NCBI RefSeq assembly: GCF_000165485.1 | Contig: NC_014623.1 | Location: 5,102,893 to 5,166,892, forward strand | DNA: 64,000 nt | Direction: 5' to 3' | From: Stigmatella aurantiaca DW4/3-1 | GTDB taxonomy: Bacteria; Myxococcota; Myxococcia; Myxococcales; Myxococcaceae | In this document: one piece after another, positions 37,324 through 45,911 of the stretch | Numbering within the stretch: position 1 is the first letter of the stretch | Layout: the number at the start of each line of letters is the position of its first letter | Program-made: the position numbers and the translations under genes | Notes under the pieces: generated by a model | What the model was told of the DNA's origin: nothing | Database searches by the model: none | What the model saw: the letters and a program-made list of their open reading frames with translations, nothing else

Positions 37324-37980
37324 ATGGACCGCACCCGTGTCTATGTCGTCGAGGATCAGCCCACCCTCCTCAAGAACCTGGTGAAGGTGCTGGGGACGTT
37401 CGAGGAACTCGAGGTGGTGGGCACCTGCCAGGATGGTGAGCTGGCCGTGGAGGACATCGTTCAGGTCCGGCCGCAGATCGTCCTGTTGGATCTCGAGCTG
37501 CCGGGCCTCAACGGCATCCAGGTGACCCAGCGCGTCAAGCGCCGGGTGTCCAACGTGGAGATCCTCATCCTCACGTCCTTCGAGGACGAGCAGAAGGTCT
37601 ACGAAGCCATCCAGGCGGGGGCCTCGGGCTACCTGGTGAAGCGGGTGGGGCCGGAGAAGATCCGCTCCAGCATCCGCGAGGTGATGGAGGGCGGCACCGT
37701 CCTGGAGCCCATCATCGCCAAGCGGTTCTGGAACTACTTCCACTCGCTTCAGGCCAAGCCCGCCGGGAAGCCGGAGAACCCCTGGGGGCTCACCCCGGCC
37801 GAGTTCGAGGTGTTGCGCTACGTGGCCAAGGGGCTGTCCAACGCCGAGGTCGGAGAGGTGATGACGCTGGAGCGGCGCACCGTGCGCACCCATCTGTCTC
37901 ACATCTACCGGAAGATGGGTGTCAACTCACACGTGGAGGCGGTCGTGCTCGCCTTGAAAGCGGGCGTGGTGGATCTGTAA
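37324..37980 (+). CDS. NarL/FixJ-type response regulator
   Basis: A 218-residue two-domain regulator. The receiver has the acidic pair E10-D11, phospho-acceptor D56 in IVLLDLELPG and the lysine of SGYLVKRVG. The C-terminal LuxR-type helix-turn-helix (about 148-215) has LTPAEFEVLRYVAKGLSN, AEVGEVM and RTVRTHLSHIYRKMGV. It starts two bases after the pseudokinase stop, and no histidine kinase is adjacent. Either the partner kinase is encoded elsewhere or the pseudokinase module works with it. Confidence 0.92.
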   Translation: MDRTRVYVVEDQPTLLKNLVKVLGTFEELEVVGTCQDGELAVEDIVQVRPQIVLLDLELPGLNGIQVTQRVKRRVSNVEILILTSFEDEQKVYEAIQAGASGYLVKRVGPEKIRSSIREVMEGGTVLEPIIAKRFWNYFHSLQAKPAGKPENPWGLTPAEFEVLRYVAKGLSNAEVGEVMTLERRTVRTHLSHIYRKMGVNSHVEAVVLALKAGVVDL

Positions 37981-38005
37981 CGCGGGCGTGTATACGGTGC
38001 CGCGT

Positions 38006-39316
38006 ATGCCCAAGGCTTCTCCACGGACCGCTCCCCGCAGGGCGGATGCCGCCCTGCAGTCCCTGCTCACTGTTCACGAGGCCACGCTGTCCAACGGCCT
38101 GCGCGTCCGGCTGCTGCCCAACGCGCAGACGCCCGTGGTGAGCCTCTACACCTTCTTCCAGGTGGGCTCGCGCAACGAGCGCCCCGGCATCACCGGCATC
38201 AGCCACCTGTTCGAGCACATGATGTTCAACGGGGCGAAGAAGTACGGCCCCAAGCAGTTCGACCGGACGCTGGAGTCCAATGGCGGCCGCTCCAACGCGT
38301 ACACCTCCAACGATATGACGGTGTACTACGACGACTTCGCCGTGGACGCGCTGGAGACGGTGCTGGATCTGGAGTCGGACCGGATGCGTTCGCTGCGCAT
38401 CTCCGACAGCTCGCTGGCCAGTGAGCGCGAGGTGGTGAAGGAGGAGCGCCGGGTCCGCGTGGACAACGAAATCACCGGCATGCTCGACGAGGAGTTGGGC
38501 ACGCTCATCTTCAAGGCACACCCGTACCGCTGGCCCGTCATCGGGTGGATGGCGGACATCGAGAACATCTCCCGCCGCGACTGCGAGGAGTACTTCCGCA
38601 CGTACTACGCGCCGAACAACGCGGTGCTCTACATCTCCGGCGACATCGACCCGAAGAAGACCCTGGCGCTGGTGCGCCGCTACTACGGGGACATTCCCAA
38701 GGGCCCCACGCCCGCCACCGTCCTGGATGCCGAGCCCGCGCAGAAAGGCGAGCGGCGCGCCCAAGTGCGTCACCCGGCGCAGTCGCCCTCGCTGATGATC
38801 GGCTACCGCGGCCCGCGGGCCTCCGAGGAGGACACGTTGGTGCTGGATGTCATCCAGTACGCCATGAACAAGGGGGAGGGGAGCCGGCTGGTGAAGTCCC
38901 TCATCTACGAGCAGCAGGCCGCCGTGTCGGTGATGTTCGACTGGGGCTGGCGCATCGATCCGGGCACCATCGTCTTCTACCTGGAGCTCAAGCCGGAGTC
39001 GGATCCTCAGAAGTCCGAGGCGGCGCTGTATGCCGAGCTGGAGCGCGTGGCGAAGGAGGGGCTCACCGAGCGCGAGTTGCAGAAGGCCAAGAACAACCTG
39101 CGCTCCGATCAGCTCCGGGAGCTGGCCACCAACACCGGGCGCGCGCACGCGCTCGGCCACTACGAGACGCTGCTGGGCTCGTGGCAGGAGCTGTTGGTGT
39201 TGCCGTCGCGCTACGCCGCCATCTCGAACGAGCAGGTGAAGGCCGTCGCGACGAAGTTCTTTGCCCCTGAGCGCCGCTCGGTGGTGACCCTGCTGCCCGA
39301 GCCCTCCGCCGCCTGA
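38006..39316 (+). CDS. M16-family zinc metallopeptidase (catalytic partner)
   Basis: A 436-residue peptidase of the pitrilysin/processing-peptidase family. The inverted zinc motif H-x-x-E-H is visible in SHLFEHMMFNG, and the distal zinc ligand Glu is in SEREVVKEERR. The N-terminal domain opens with ATLSNGLRVRLLPNAQTPVVS, as is usual for the family. A GTG at 37988 would add six residues; neither start has a strong ribosome binding site. The next gene encodes a second M16 protein lacking the zinc motif, so the two probably form a heterodimer like the alpha and beta subunits of mitochondrial processing peptidase. There is no obvious signal peptide, so a cytosolic location is likely. Confidence 0.9.
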   Translation: MPKASPRTAPRRADAALQSLLTVHEATLSNGLRVRLLPNAQTPVVSLYTFFQVGSRNERPGITGISHLFEHMMFNGAKKYGPKQFDRTLESNGGRSNAYTSNDMTVYYDDFAVDALETVLDLESDRMRSLRISDSSLASEREVVKEERRVRVDNEITGMLDEELGTLIFKAHPYRWPVIGWMADIENISRRDCEEYFRTYYAPNNAVLYISGDIDPKKTLALVRRYYGDIPKGPTPATVLDAEPAQKGERRAQVRHPAQSPSLMIGYRGPRASEEDTLVLDVIQYAMNKGEGSRLVKSLIYEQQAAVSVMFDWGWRIDPGTIVFYLELKPESDPQKSEAALYAELERVAKEGLTERELQKAKNNLRSDQLRELATNTGRAHALGHYETLLGSWQELLVLPSRYAAISNEQVKAVATKFFAPERRSVVTLLPEPSAA

Positions 39317-39333
39317 GCTGAAAGGATTTCCCC

Positions 39334-40704
39334 ATGGCCTTGCGTTCCCAAGCCACCGCGAAGAAGGCACCTCCGCCTCCGCGCCCCATCCGGCTTCCCT
39401 CCACCACCGAGACGACGACCTCCAGCGGCCTGAAGGTACTCGCCGCCGAGCGGGGGCCCCTGCCGCTCGTCTCCATCCGCCTGGTGTTGCACGCCGGCAG
39501 CATCACGGACCCGAAGGACAAGGAAGGCCTGGCCGATTTCACCGTCCGGTTGCTGCGCCGGGGGACGGAGACCCTGAGCGCGGATGCGATCGACGAGGCG
39601 ATCGAGTTCGTGGGCGCCAGCCTCTCGGGGGGCGTGAGCGAGGATCTGATGTCGCTCTACGTCACCACCCCCGCCGAGCACTTCTCCTCGATGCTCGCCG
39701 TGCTGGGTCAGATCGTCCGGGAGCCCTCCTTTCCCGAGAAGGAGGTGGAGCTGGCCCGCGAGCGCACCCTGGCGCAGTTCGCCAATGACCTGGACGATCC
39801 CGACACCATCACGAGCCGCGCCTTCAACCGCGCCCTGTGGGGCGAGCACCCTTACGGGCACGACGTGGGGGGCAAGGCCGCCCACGTGCGCACCTTCACG
39901 CGCGAGGATCTGGTGCGTTTCCACCGGGAGCGCATTGGCCCCCAGACAGCCCTGCTAGTGGTGGTGGGCGCGGTGAAGCCCGAGGTGGTGGCCGCCGAGG
40001 CGGAGAAGGCCTTCGCGGGCTGGGCTCCCGCCGAGCAGGGGACGCCCGTGGCGGTGCCGACCGTGGCGCGCATGGCCCAGGCTGGCAAGGTCATCCTCGT
40101 GGACAAGCCGGACCAGACGCAGTCCCAGGTGCGCATCGGTGGCCCCGGGTACCGGCTCGGTCACCCGGACTACTTCGCGGCGGCGGCGATGAACATCGTG
40201 CTCGGGGGGGGGTTTACCTCCCGGCTCGTGAACGAGATCCGCGTGGAGCGGGGGCTCTCCTATGGGGTGGGCAGCTACTTCGATGCGATGAGCGCCGCGG
40301 GGTCCTTCGCCATCTCCACCTTCACCAAGACAGCCTCCACGCGGGAGATCATCGATGTGGCCCTGGCGGAGGTGGCCAAGATGCGCACCGGGGGCATCAC
40401 CCCCCGTGAACTGAAGACGGCGCAGACGTACCTGGCCGGGCTCTACCCACTGCGCACCGAGACCAACGAGTCCGTGGCGTCCGTCATCGCCGACATCCGT
40501 GTGTACGGGCTGGGCGAGGACTGGGTGGAGAAGTTCCGGGAGCGGCTGCACGCGGTGACGGCGAAGCAGGTGAAGGAGGCCGCCGCCAAGTACCTGTTCC
40601 CCGAGCCCCCCGTCATCGTGGTGCTGGGGCGGGCCGCCGAGGCGAAGAAGCTGCTCAAGGGGCTGGGCCCCATTCGCGTGGTGCCGGTGTCGGAGTACGC
40701 GTGA
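39334..40704 (+). CDS. M16-family peptidase-like protein without zinc site
   Basis: A 456-residue M16 fold. At the position of H-x-x-E-H the sequence reads GLADFTVRLL, so zinc ligands are missing. The C-terminal substrate-binding pair is kept as Arg and Tyr in ERGLSYGVGSYF. This is the pattern of the non-catalytic subunit in bacterial M16B heterodimers. The gene starts 17 bases after the catalytic partner, with GAAAGGA before the ATG. Its stop overlaps the GTG of the pseudouridine synthase as GTGA. The first 30 residues are basic and proline rich without a signal-peptide hydrophobic core. Confidence 0.88.
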   Translation: MALRSQATAKKAPPPPRPIRLPSTTETTTSSGLKVLAAERGPLPLVSIRLVLHAGSITDPKDKEGLADFTVRLLRRGTETLSADAIDEAIEFVGASLSGGVSEDLMSLYVTTPAEHFSSMLAVLGQIVREPSFPEKEVELARERTLAQFANDLDDPDTITSRAFNRALWGEHPYGHDVGGKAAHVRTFTREDLVRFHRERIGPQTALLVVVGAVKPEVVAAEAEKAFAGWAPAEQGTPVAVPTVARMAQAGKVILVDKPDQTQSQVRIGGPGYRLGHPDYFAAAAMNIVLGGGFTSRLVNEIRVERGLSYGVGSYFDAMSAAGSFAISTFTKTASTREIIDVALAEVAKMRTGGITPRELKTAQTYLAGLYPLRTETNESVASVIADIRVYGLGEDWVEKFRERLHAVTAKQVKEAAAKYLFPEPPVIVVLGRAAEAKKLLKGLGPIRVVPVSEYA

Positions 40705-41399
40705 GCGAACTCCGCGTGCTCCACGAGGGCGCGGGGCTGCTCGTGGTGGCCAAACCCCCTGGCACCCTCGTCATTCCGGGGCGGGGGGAGGGGGACACCT
40801 CCCTGCGCGAGCAGTTGGAGGCCCAACTGCGCCGCAAGGTCTTCGTGGTGCACCGGTTGGATCGGGACACCTCCGGGGCGCTGGTGTTCGCCCTGGATGC
40901 GGAGCGGCACCGGGCCCTGTCCATGGCCTTCGAGGAAGGCCGGGTGCACAAGCGCTACCTGGCGCTGGTGGAGGGCCGGGTGGAGGCGCCCCGGCTGGTG
41001 GAGGAGGCGCTGGTGCCCGCGCGCAAGGGCCGCATGCGCCCCGCGCGGCCGGGCGAGGAGGGCAAGCCCTCGAGGACACGGATTCGCCCCGTGGAGACGT
41101 TCGCTCAGGCCTCGCTGGTGGAGGCGGAGCCGCTCACGGGCCGGACGCACCAGATCCGCGTCCACCTGCGCAGCCTGGGCCACCCCCTGCTGGTGGACCA
41201 CCAATATGGCCGGGCCGAGCCGCTGGTCCGGCGGGAGCTGGGCGGGGAGGGGGAGGCCGTGGTGCTGTCACGCACCCCGCTGCATGCGGCGAGGATCGAG
41301 TGGCCCCCGCTCCCGGGCGTGGAAGCGGGGGCGGTGGAGGCCCCTCTTCCTGGGGACATGGCCTTGGCCCTGGAGCTTCTGCGTTCAGTGGGAGAGTAG
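40701..41399 (+). CDS. RluA-family RNA pseudouridine synthase
   Basis: A 232-residue pseudouridine synthase. The catalytic aspartate is in VHRLDRDTSGALVFA, the RluA-family motif II. The motif LTGRTHQIRVHLRSLGHPLLVD is also present in the expected place. There is no S4 domain. Which uridine in rRNA or tRNA it modifies cannot be told from sequence. It begins with GTG overlapping the stop of the M16 gene, and its 3' end overlaps the convergent lipoprotein gene by 15 bases. Confidence 0.9.
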   Translation: MSELRVLHEGAGLLVVAKPPGTLVIPGRGEGDTSLREQLEAQLRRKVFVVHRLDRDTSGALVFALDAERHRALSMAFEEGRVHKRYLALVEGRVEAPRLVEEALVPARKGRMRPARPGEEGKPSRTRIRPVETFAQASLVEAEPLTGRTHQIRVHLRSLGHPLLVDHQYGRAEPLVRRELGGEGEAVVLSRTPLHAARIEWPPLPGVEAGAVEAPLPGDMALALELLRSVGE

Positions 41400-42089
41400 C
41401 CGGAAGTCGTTGGACTGGGTCCGGAGGCCCGTGCAGTCCTCGAGCTGGATGAAGACGACGCTGCTGGGCTCGCCTGTCAGGGTGACTTCTTGCTCGAGCA
41501 CCCCGGCGTCGAAGGCAGCGCTCTCCATGGGGTGGATGCCTGCTCGTCCGGCGCTCAGCCGCACCTTTCCATAGAAGCGCTCGGCATCCACGCCCGCGGC
41601 CCGGATCACCATGGTGAAGGGCTCGCCGGGGTAGCGGTCCAGGATGTAATCGATGGTGAAGCCGTTGATCAGCAGCGGCTCAGTGACCTCGAACGCGCCC
41701 GGGAGCACCAGCTCCCGCTCATCCGAGAGCAGGACGCGGACGTCTTGTCGGCCTTGAGGCGTCGTCACGGGCAGTTGCAGGGTGAACCCCTCGGCGGTCC
41801 TTTTCAGGGAGGAGGCCGGGAAGGCCTGCTGGCCGATGGACACCTGCGTCACGGTGACCGTTTCGGCGGTGGAGGTGCCGTAGTCCAGCGTGAGCGGCAC
41901 TTCTCCGGTGAGTCCGACCTTCACGTCGATGCACGCGTTCGCCGCCATGGAGGTGGGCGTCACGGAGGAGAGGGTGAGCGGTGAGCCTCCTGGCCCCGAG
42001 TTGCTGCACGCCCAGAGCAGCGGAAGCAGGCAGAGCCTCCACCCGCCTCCAGCCAGGCTTCCCCTCTCGTGGCACCCACGGATGCTCAT
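41385..42089 (-). CDS. Predicted lipoprotein, function unknown
   Basis: A 234-residue protein. The signal peptide ends in the lipobox L-W-A-C28. The mature part is beta rich, with phrases like LTLSSVTPTSM and VPLTLDYGTSTAETVTVTQV that recall IPT/TIG-like immunoglobulin folds. I do not recognise a specific family. The ATG at 42089 overlaps the stop of the upstream outer-membrane gene as ATGA, so the two are cotranscribed and may be partners at the cell surface. The 3' end overlaps the convergent pseudouridine synthase gene. Confidence 0.6.
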   Translation of the reverse strand: MSIRGCHERGSLAGGGWRLCLLPLLWACSNSGPGGSPLTLSSVTPTSMAANACIDVKVGLTGEVPLTLDYGTSTAETVTVTQVSIGQQAFPASSLKRTAEGFTLQLPVTTPQGRQDVRVLLSDERELVLPGAFEVTEPLLINGFTIDYILDRYPGEPFTMVIRAAGVDAERFYGKVRLSAGRAGIHPMESAAFDAGVLEQEVTLTGEPSSVVFIQLEDCTGLRTQSNDFRLLSH

Positions 42090-43459
42090 GGCTCGTACCT
42101 CACGCCCAAAGTGAAGGCGATTCCCCCCAGTTTGGCATCCAGGCGGGGGGTGCGCACAGGGCCGTGCTCCCACCGGGGCTCCAGCAGGGCGCTCCAGTGT
42201 CCGAACCGGTACGCCGCCTGTGCGGACACGAAGGCCATCGCGCTCAGCTTTCCCTCCTGGAACCCGCTCTGGAAGTTGCTTGAGACGTCATGTTGAAAGG
42301 GCAAGAGCCCCCCGCCCACGCGCCCGTGAAGGGCGAAGGCGCCGCCTTCGAGCAGCGTCAGCCGCGCCGAGGCCAGCACGGGGGCCGCGAGCACCCGGGA
42401 GCGCAGCTCACCCTGATTTTCCAGGGTGACCGTCAGCGCGATGCGGCGCACCCCGGCTTCCGCTTCCAGGGAGAGCCGCTGCCCCCAGAAGGGCAGGGGG
42501 TATGAGAGGCCCAAGGCCACCAAGGGGCCCTGGTTCGAGCCCTCGGCGAAGAAGGCGCCCGCCAGCAGGTGCAGGGCCACCCCCCGGCGGACACGGCTGG
42601 GCGCTGGAGGGGGCTCGGGCGGGGGCAGCGGGAGGGGCTCGGGGGGGGTGGGCGGGGGCTCGGGGGGCGGGGGCGGCTGTCCGACCTGAACCTGGGCCTG
42701 GGCCTGGGCCTTGTGGCGCCGGACGGCCACCGAAACCGTCTCCGCCCCCGGCAGCGGTGTCACCCGGTAGACCCACGGCGCCCCGTGGGGAGCGGGTTCC
42801 ACCGTCGCGCCCTGGGGCTTGAGCTCCAGCGGGGAGGTGTCCGTGCTGTCCACTCCGGCCACCCCCAGCCACCCGCCCTCGGGGGGCATGGGCTGGGGGG
42901 ACAGCCACGCCACGAGCGGCCAGTGGGGGGGGACATCGAGTGGCACGGTCCGGGTGGTTTTCAGCTTTCCCCGCGTGGCCAGCACGCGGGCCTCTTTCTC
43001 TCCCGGAGGCACTTCGACGGGGATTCGGGCCTTGCCCCGGCGGTCGGCCTGGATGGGACCGAAAAGCCGGCCGGCGATCTCGATCTCCACCGAGGCGCCC
43101 CGGTCCGTGGTGATGGGCAGGGTGGTGCGGCCCACCAGGGGAACGCGGATGACGGTGGCCTCGGGAGGGCCCTGGGGCGTGTCCACCCAGAAGACGAGGA
43201 TGGCGGCGAGCGGGTAGCGGACGTCCGGGGGGCTCCACCGGAAGGTCCGCTTCGGTCCGCCCTCCACCACCGGCTCGGCGAACGTCCCCGAGGAGGCGGC
43301 CGCGCGCACGGGCCCCGCGTCCGATGCCACCCGGACCTCCACCTCCACGAGGTGATCCTCGCCCAGCACCACTCGGGTGGGAGAAAAACTTACCTCTGGC
43401 GACGCCGCGAGGGTGGCCAGGGGAAACACCAGGGCGAGGAGCAGGAGTGCCGGGCGCAT
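42086..43459 (-). CDS. Predicted outer membrane beta-barrel protein with periplasmic domain
   Basis: A 457-residue exported protein. The signal peptide is RPALLLLALVFPLATLAAS. Residues about 20-250 are beta-rich modules of unknown type, followed by a linker of alternating proline and glutamate (about 255-285). The final 170 residues look like an outer membrane barrel, with alternating hydrophobic strands such as LHLLAGAFFAEGSNQG and LGVRYEP at the C terminus. The ATG at 43459 has GGAG seven bases upstream and gives a clean signal peptide. No named family is recognised. It is coupled to the lipoprotein gene downstream. Confidence 0.6.
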   Translation of the reverse strand: MRPALLLLALVFPLATLAASPEVSFSPTRVVLGEDHLVEVEVRVASDAGPVRAAASSGTFAEPVVEGGPKRTFRWSPPDVRYPLAAILVFWVDTPQGPPEATVIRVPLVGRTTLPITTDRGASVEIEIAGRLFGPIQADRRGKARIPVEVPPGEKEARVLATRGKLKTTRTVPLDVPPHWPLVAWLSPQPMPPEGGWLGVAGVDSTDTSPLELKPQGATVEPAPHGAPWVYRVTPLPGAETVSVAVRRHKAQAQAQVQVGQPPPPPEPPPTPPEPLPLPPPEPPPAPSRVRRGVALHLLAGAFFAEGSNQGPLVALGLSYPLPFWGQRLSLEAEAGVRRIALTVTLENQGELRSRVLAAPVLASARLTLLEGGAFALHGRVGGGLLPFQHDVSSNFQSGFQEGKLSAMAFVSAQAAYRFGHWSALLEPRWEHGPVRTPRLDAKLGGIAFTLGVRYEP

Positions 43460-43506
43460 GTCTCCGGGAGGCACAAGAGCGTTCACGGCTCTTGAGGACC
43501 CCTGGG

Positions 43507-44088
43507 TCAATCTTCGGAAGGAGCGGCCGTGGGTTGCGCCGCGGCCGCCTCCTCCGCCGACGGGGGCGGGAGGGGCTTGTCCGCTGGGCCCGCCAGCCGG
43601 GCGCTGGGAGGGCTGAACGAGGGGCGTTCCTGGACGGGGCCGCCGCCGCGGCCGTGTACCAGCGTCTTCGTCTCGGACTTGAAGACGATGTCCACCTTGT
43701 CACCCCGGACGGCCGTCACCAGCCCCAGCCCGAAGGTGGGGTGCTGAATCACCTGATCCAGCCGGTAGGTGTCCTTGGGGCTGTACTTCGGCGCGTTGGC
43801 GATGTCCTTGCCCGCCAGTTGCTCCTCGAAGGAGATAACGACCTTCTCGGGCTTCTCCGCGCGCGAAGCGGCCGAGGGCCGGGAGGAGGAAGAGGTGCTG
43901 CTGCGCGACGAGGCCGTGGGACGGTCCGTGGTGCCTGGTGCACTGCGGTAGGCGTGATCTCCGCCGCAGGTGTTGCAGCGCACCCGGGCGATCTTCGTGC
44001 CCACCATCGCCAGAATGGTGTGCGCCAGGGTGAGCTTGCAGCGAGTGCAGACCGCGTCGACCTCGCCGCCGACCTTATGAGTAGCCAT
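43507..44088 (-). CDS. Zinc-ribbon protein with a Tudor/CarD-like C-terminal segment
   Basis: A 193-residue cytosolic protein. It has a treble-clef or ribbon-like metal site C14-x-x-C17 and C38-x-x-C41 at the N terminus, then a serine-rich linker. The segment near 115-150 (VIQHPTFGLGLVTAVRGDKV) resembles the H-P-x-F-G-x-G-x-V motif of the RNA-polymerase-interacting Tudor-like fold in UvrD/PcrA C termini and CarD N-terminal domains. The tail is alanine and proline rich. The start at 44088 fits the zinc site. RNA polymerase or nucleic-acid binding is inferred from motif only. It is divergent from the mlaE-like operon. Confidence 0.6.
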   Translation of the reverse strand: MATHKVGGEVDAVCTRCKLTLAHTILAMVGTKIARVRCNTCGGDHAYRSAPGTTDRPTASSRSSTSSSSRPSAASRAEKPEKVVISFEEQLAGKDIANAPKYSPKDTYRLDQVIQHPTFGLGLVTAVRGDKVDIVFKSETKTLVHGRGGGPVQERPSFSPPSARLAGPADKPLPPPSAEEAAAAQPTAAPSED

Positions 44089-44231
44089 CGTGTGGAGCCC
44101 TGCTTCGGGCCGGAGGCCCGCGTCATGAAAAAGGGGGCGCGCAACATAACGATCCGCCCCGAGAGGTACAACCGGCACGCAGCACGGCACTTGTGCCCCC
44201 GTCTCGGACACGTAGAGTAGGCGGACCTATC

Positions 44232-45050
44232 ATGGCTACCGAGAACGCGGACAAGGCGCCCAAGGAGCCCCACTTCCTCATCCAGGCAATCGAGAACTTC
44301 GGCAAGGGGACCATCGCCGTGGTCAGCGACGTGGGGGGCGTGGCCTATCTAGGCTTTCAGGTCCTCCGCTGGGCCTTCAAGCGCCCCTTCCGGCCGCAGA
44401 TCTTCTTTTCCCAGCTGGACTTCGTGGGGGTGGGCTCCATCTTCATCGTGGCGCTCACGGGGCTGTTCACCGGCATGGTGTTCGCCCAGCAGGTCTCCAC
44501 CGCCTTCGCCCTGTTCGACGCCGAGAGCCTGGTGGGCCCCACCGTGGCGCTGACGTTGAGCCGCGAGCTGGCCCCGGTGTTCTCCGCGCTCATGGTGACC
44601 ATGCGCGCCGGCTCCTCCATGTGCACGGAGCTGGGCACCATGCGCGTCACCGAGCAGGTGGATGCCCTGGAGACCATGGCCGTCAACCCCGTGCAGTACC
44701 TGCTGGTGCCCCGGGTGCTCTCCGGCCTCATCATGGGGCCGGTGCTCACCATGCTCTTCTTCACCTCGGGCATGAGCGGCGCCTACATGATTTCCGTCTT
44801 CGTCCAGAACACCTCCGCCGGCACCTTCATCTCGCGCACCCAGCAGTGGATGGAGCCGCTGGACCTGTACGAGGGCACCCTCAAGGGGGCCGTCTTCGGC
44901 CTCACCATCACGCTCATCTGCTGCTACAAGGGCTACAACGCCTCGGGCGGCGCCAAGGGCGTGGGCCAGGCGACCACCGAGGCCATGGTCTCCAGCGCGC
45001 TCGCCATCTTCATCCTCGATTTCATCATCGGGGTGCTCATCCGCACATGA
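44232..45050 (+). CDS. MlaE-family lipid ABC transporter permease
   Basis: A 272-residue membrane permease of the MlaE/TTG2B family, which moves phospholipids between the inner and outer membranes together with an ATPase and an MCE-domain protein. Family hallmarks are FTGMVFAQQV, the SRELAPVFSALMVTMRAGSSMCTELGTM region shortly after it, and the alanine/glycine-rich C-terminal helix. The ATG at 44232 is preferred over an earlier in-frame ATG at 44193 because homologous sequence begins just after it. The stop overlaps the ATPase gene start as ATGA. Confidence 0.92.
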   Translation: MATENADKAPKEPHFLIQAIENFGKGTIAVVSDVGGVAYLGFQVLRWAFKRPFRPQIFFSQLDFVGVGSIFIVALTGLFTGMVFAQQVSTAFALFDAESLVGPTVALTLSRELAPVFSALMVTMRAGSSMCTELGTMRVTEQVDALETMAVNPVQYLLVPRVLSGLIMGPVLTMLFFTSGMSGAYMISVFVQNTSAGTFISRTQQWMEPLDLYEGTLKGAVFGLTITLICCYKGYNASGGAKGVGQATTEAMVSSALAIFILDFIIGVLIRT

Positions 45051-45832
45051 CCGCTGCCTCCCGTCCTCCTCGCGTCACCTCCACGCGGCCGATGATCCAG
45101 GTCATCGACCTGCACAAGACGTTCGGTGAGTACAAGGTGCTCACCGGTATCAACGTCACCGTGCCGGAGGGCAGCACCTGCGTCATCCTCGGCGGCTCCG
45201 GCTCCGGCAAGACGGTGCTGATGAAGCACATGATCGGTCTGCTCAAGCCGGACCACGGCCAGGTCATCATCGACGGGGAGGACATCGTCCCGTTGGGCGA
45301 GGACCGGCTGGAGGTGGTGCGGCGCAAGTTCGGCATGGTGTTCCAGGCGGCGGCGCTCTTCGACTCGATGAACGTCTACGACAACGTCGCCTTCCCGCTC
45401 CGGGAGCACCGCAAGCAGCTCTCCGAGGAGCAGGTGCGCACCCTCGTCCGGGCCAAGCTGGACCTGATGGGTCTGCCCCGCACGGCGGAGGCCAAGTTCC
45501 CGGCGGACCTGTCCGGCGGCATGCGCAAGCGCGTGGGGCTGGCGCGCGCCATCGTGATGGATCCGAAGATCGTCCTCTATGACGAGCCCACCACGGGGTT
45601 GGATCCCATCACCACCGATTATGTGGACGAGATGATCCTCGCGGCCCAGCGCGAGCTGCGCGTCACCAGCGTCGTCATCAGCCACGACATCGCCTCGGCA
45701 TTCAACGTGGCTGACTACATCGCCTTTCTCTCCAAGGGGGTCATCGTGGAGTTCGGCCCCCCGGAGCAACTGCGCAGCTCGCAGAACGAGGCGGTCCAGG
45801 TCTTCCTCCAGACCTGGTTCGGGAAGAACTAG
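45047..45832 (+). CDS. MlaF-like ABC transporter ATPase
   Basis: A 261-residue ATPase for lipid transport. The Walker A motif is GGSGSGKT and the Q-loop is in FGMVFQAAALFD. The signature is LSGGMRKRVGLARA, Walker B is IVLYDEPTTGLDP, and the switch histidine is in VVISHDIASAF. The GMRKR signature variant is typical of MlaF. Translation is coupled to the permease gene; the first 15 residues before MIQVIDLHKTF may be an extension. The MCE protein follows 79 bases after the stop. Confidence 0.93.
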   Translation: MTAASRPPRVTSTRPMIQVIDLHKTFGEYKVLTGINVTVPEGSTCVILGGSGSGKTVLMKHMIGLLKPDHGQVIIDGEDIVPLGEDRLEVVRRKFGMVFQAAALFDSMNVYDNVAFPLREHRKQLSEEQVRTLVRAKLDLMGLPRTAEAKFPADLSGGMRKRVGLARAIVMDPKIVLYDEPTTGLDPITTDYVDEMILAAQRELRVTSVVISHDIASAFNVADYIAFLSKGVIVEFGPPEQLRSSQNEAVQVFLQTWFGKN

Positions 45833-45911
45833 GCGGGAGTCGGGAAATGCTGGCGCGCAAGCACCAAATCGCTAGAGTCCCTGCGGCCGGAAGCTTTTGG
45901 AGTCAACCCAG

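Noticed and set aside
42590-42690. G-rich/C-rich tract that might be a regulatory repeat or quadruplex
   Set aside because: It encodes the Pro/Glu linker of the outer-membrane protein, so the composition is explained by coding; a quadruplex role would need separate evidence.
44186-44197. GGCAC-TT-GTGCC inverted repeat as a sigma-54 or operator site before mlaE
   Set aside because: The spacing between GG and GC elements does not fit a -24/-12 promoter, and a 5-base palindrome is expected by chance in this composition.
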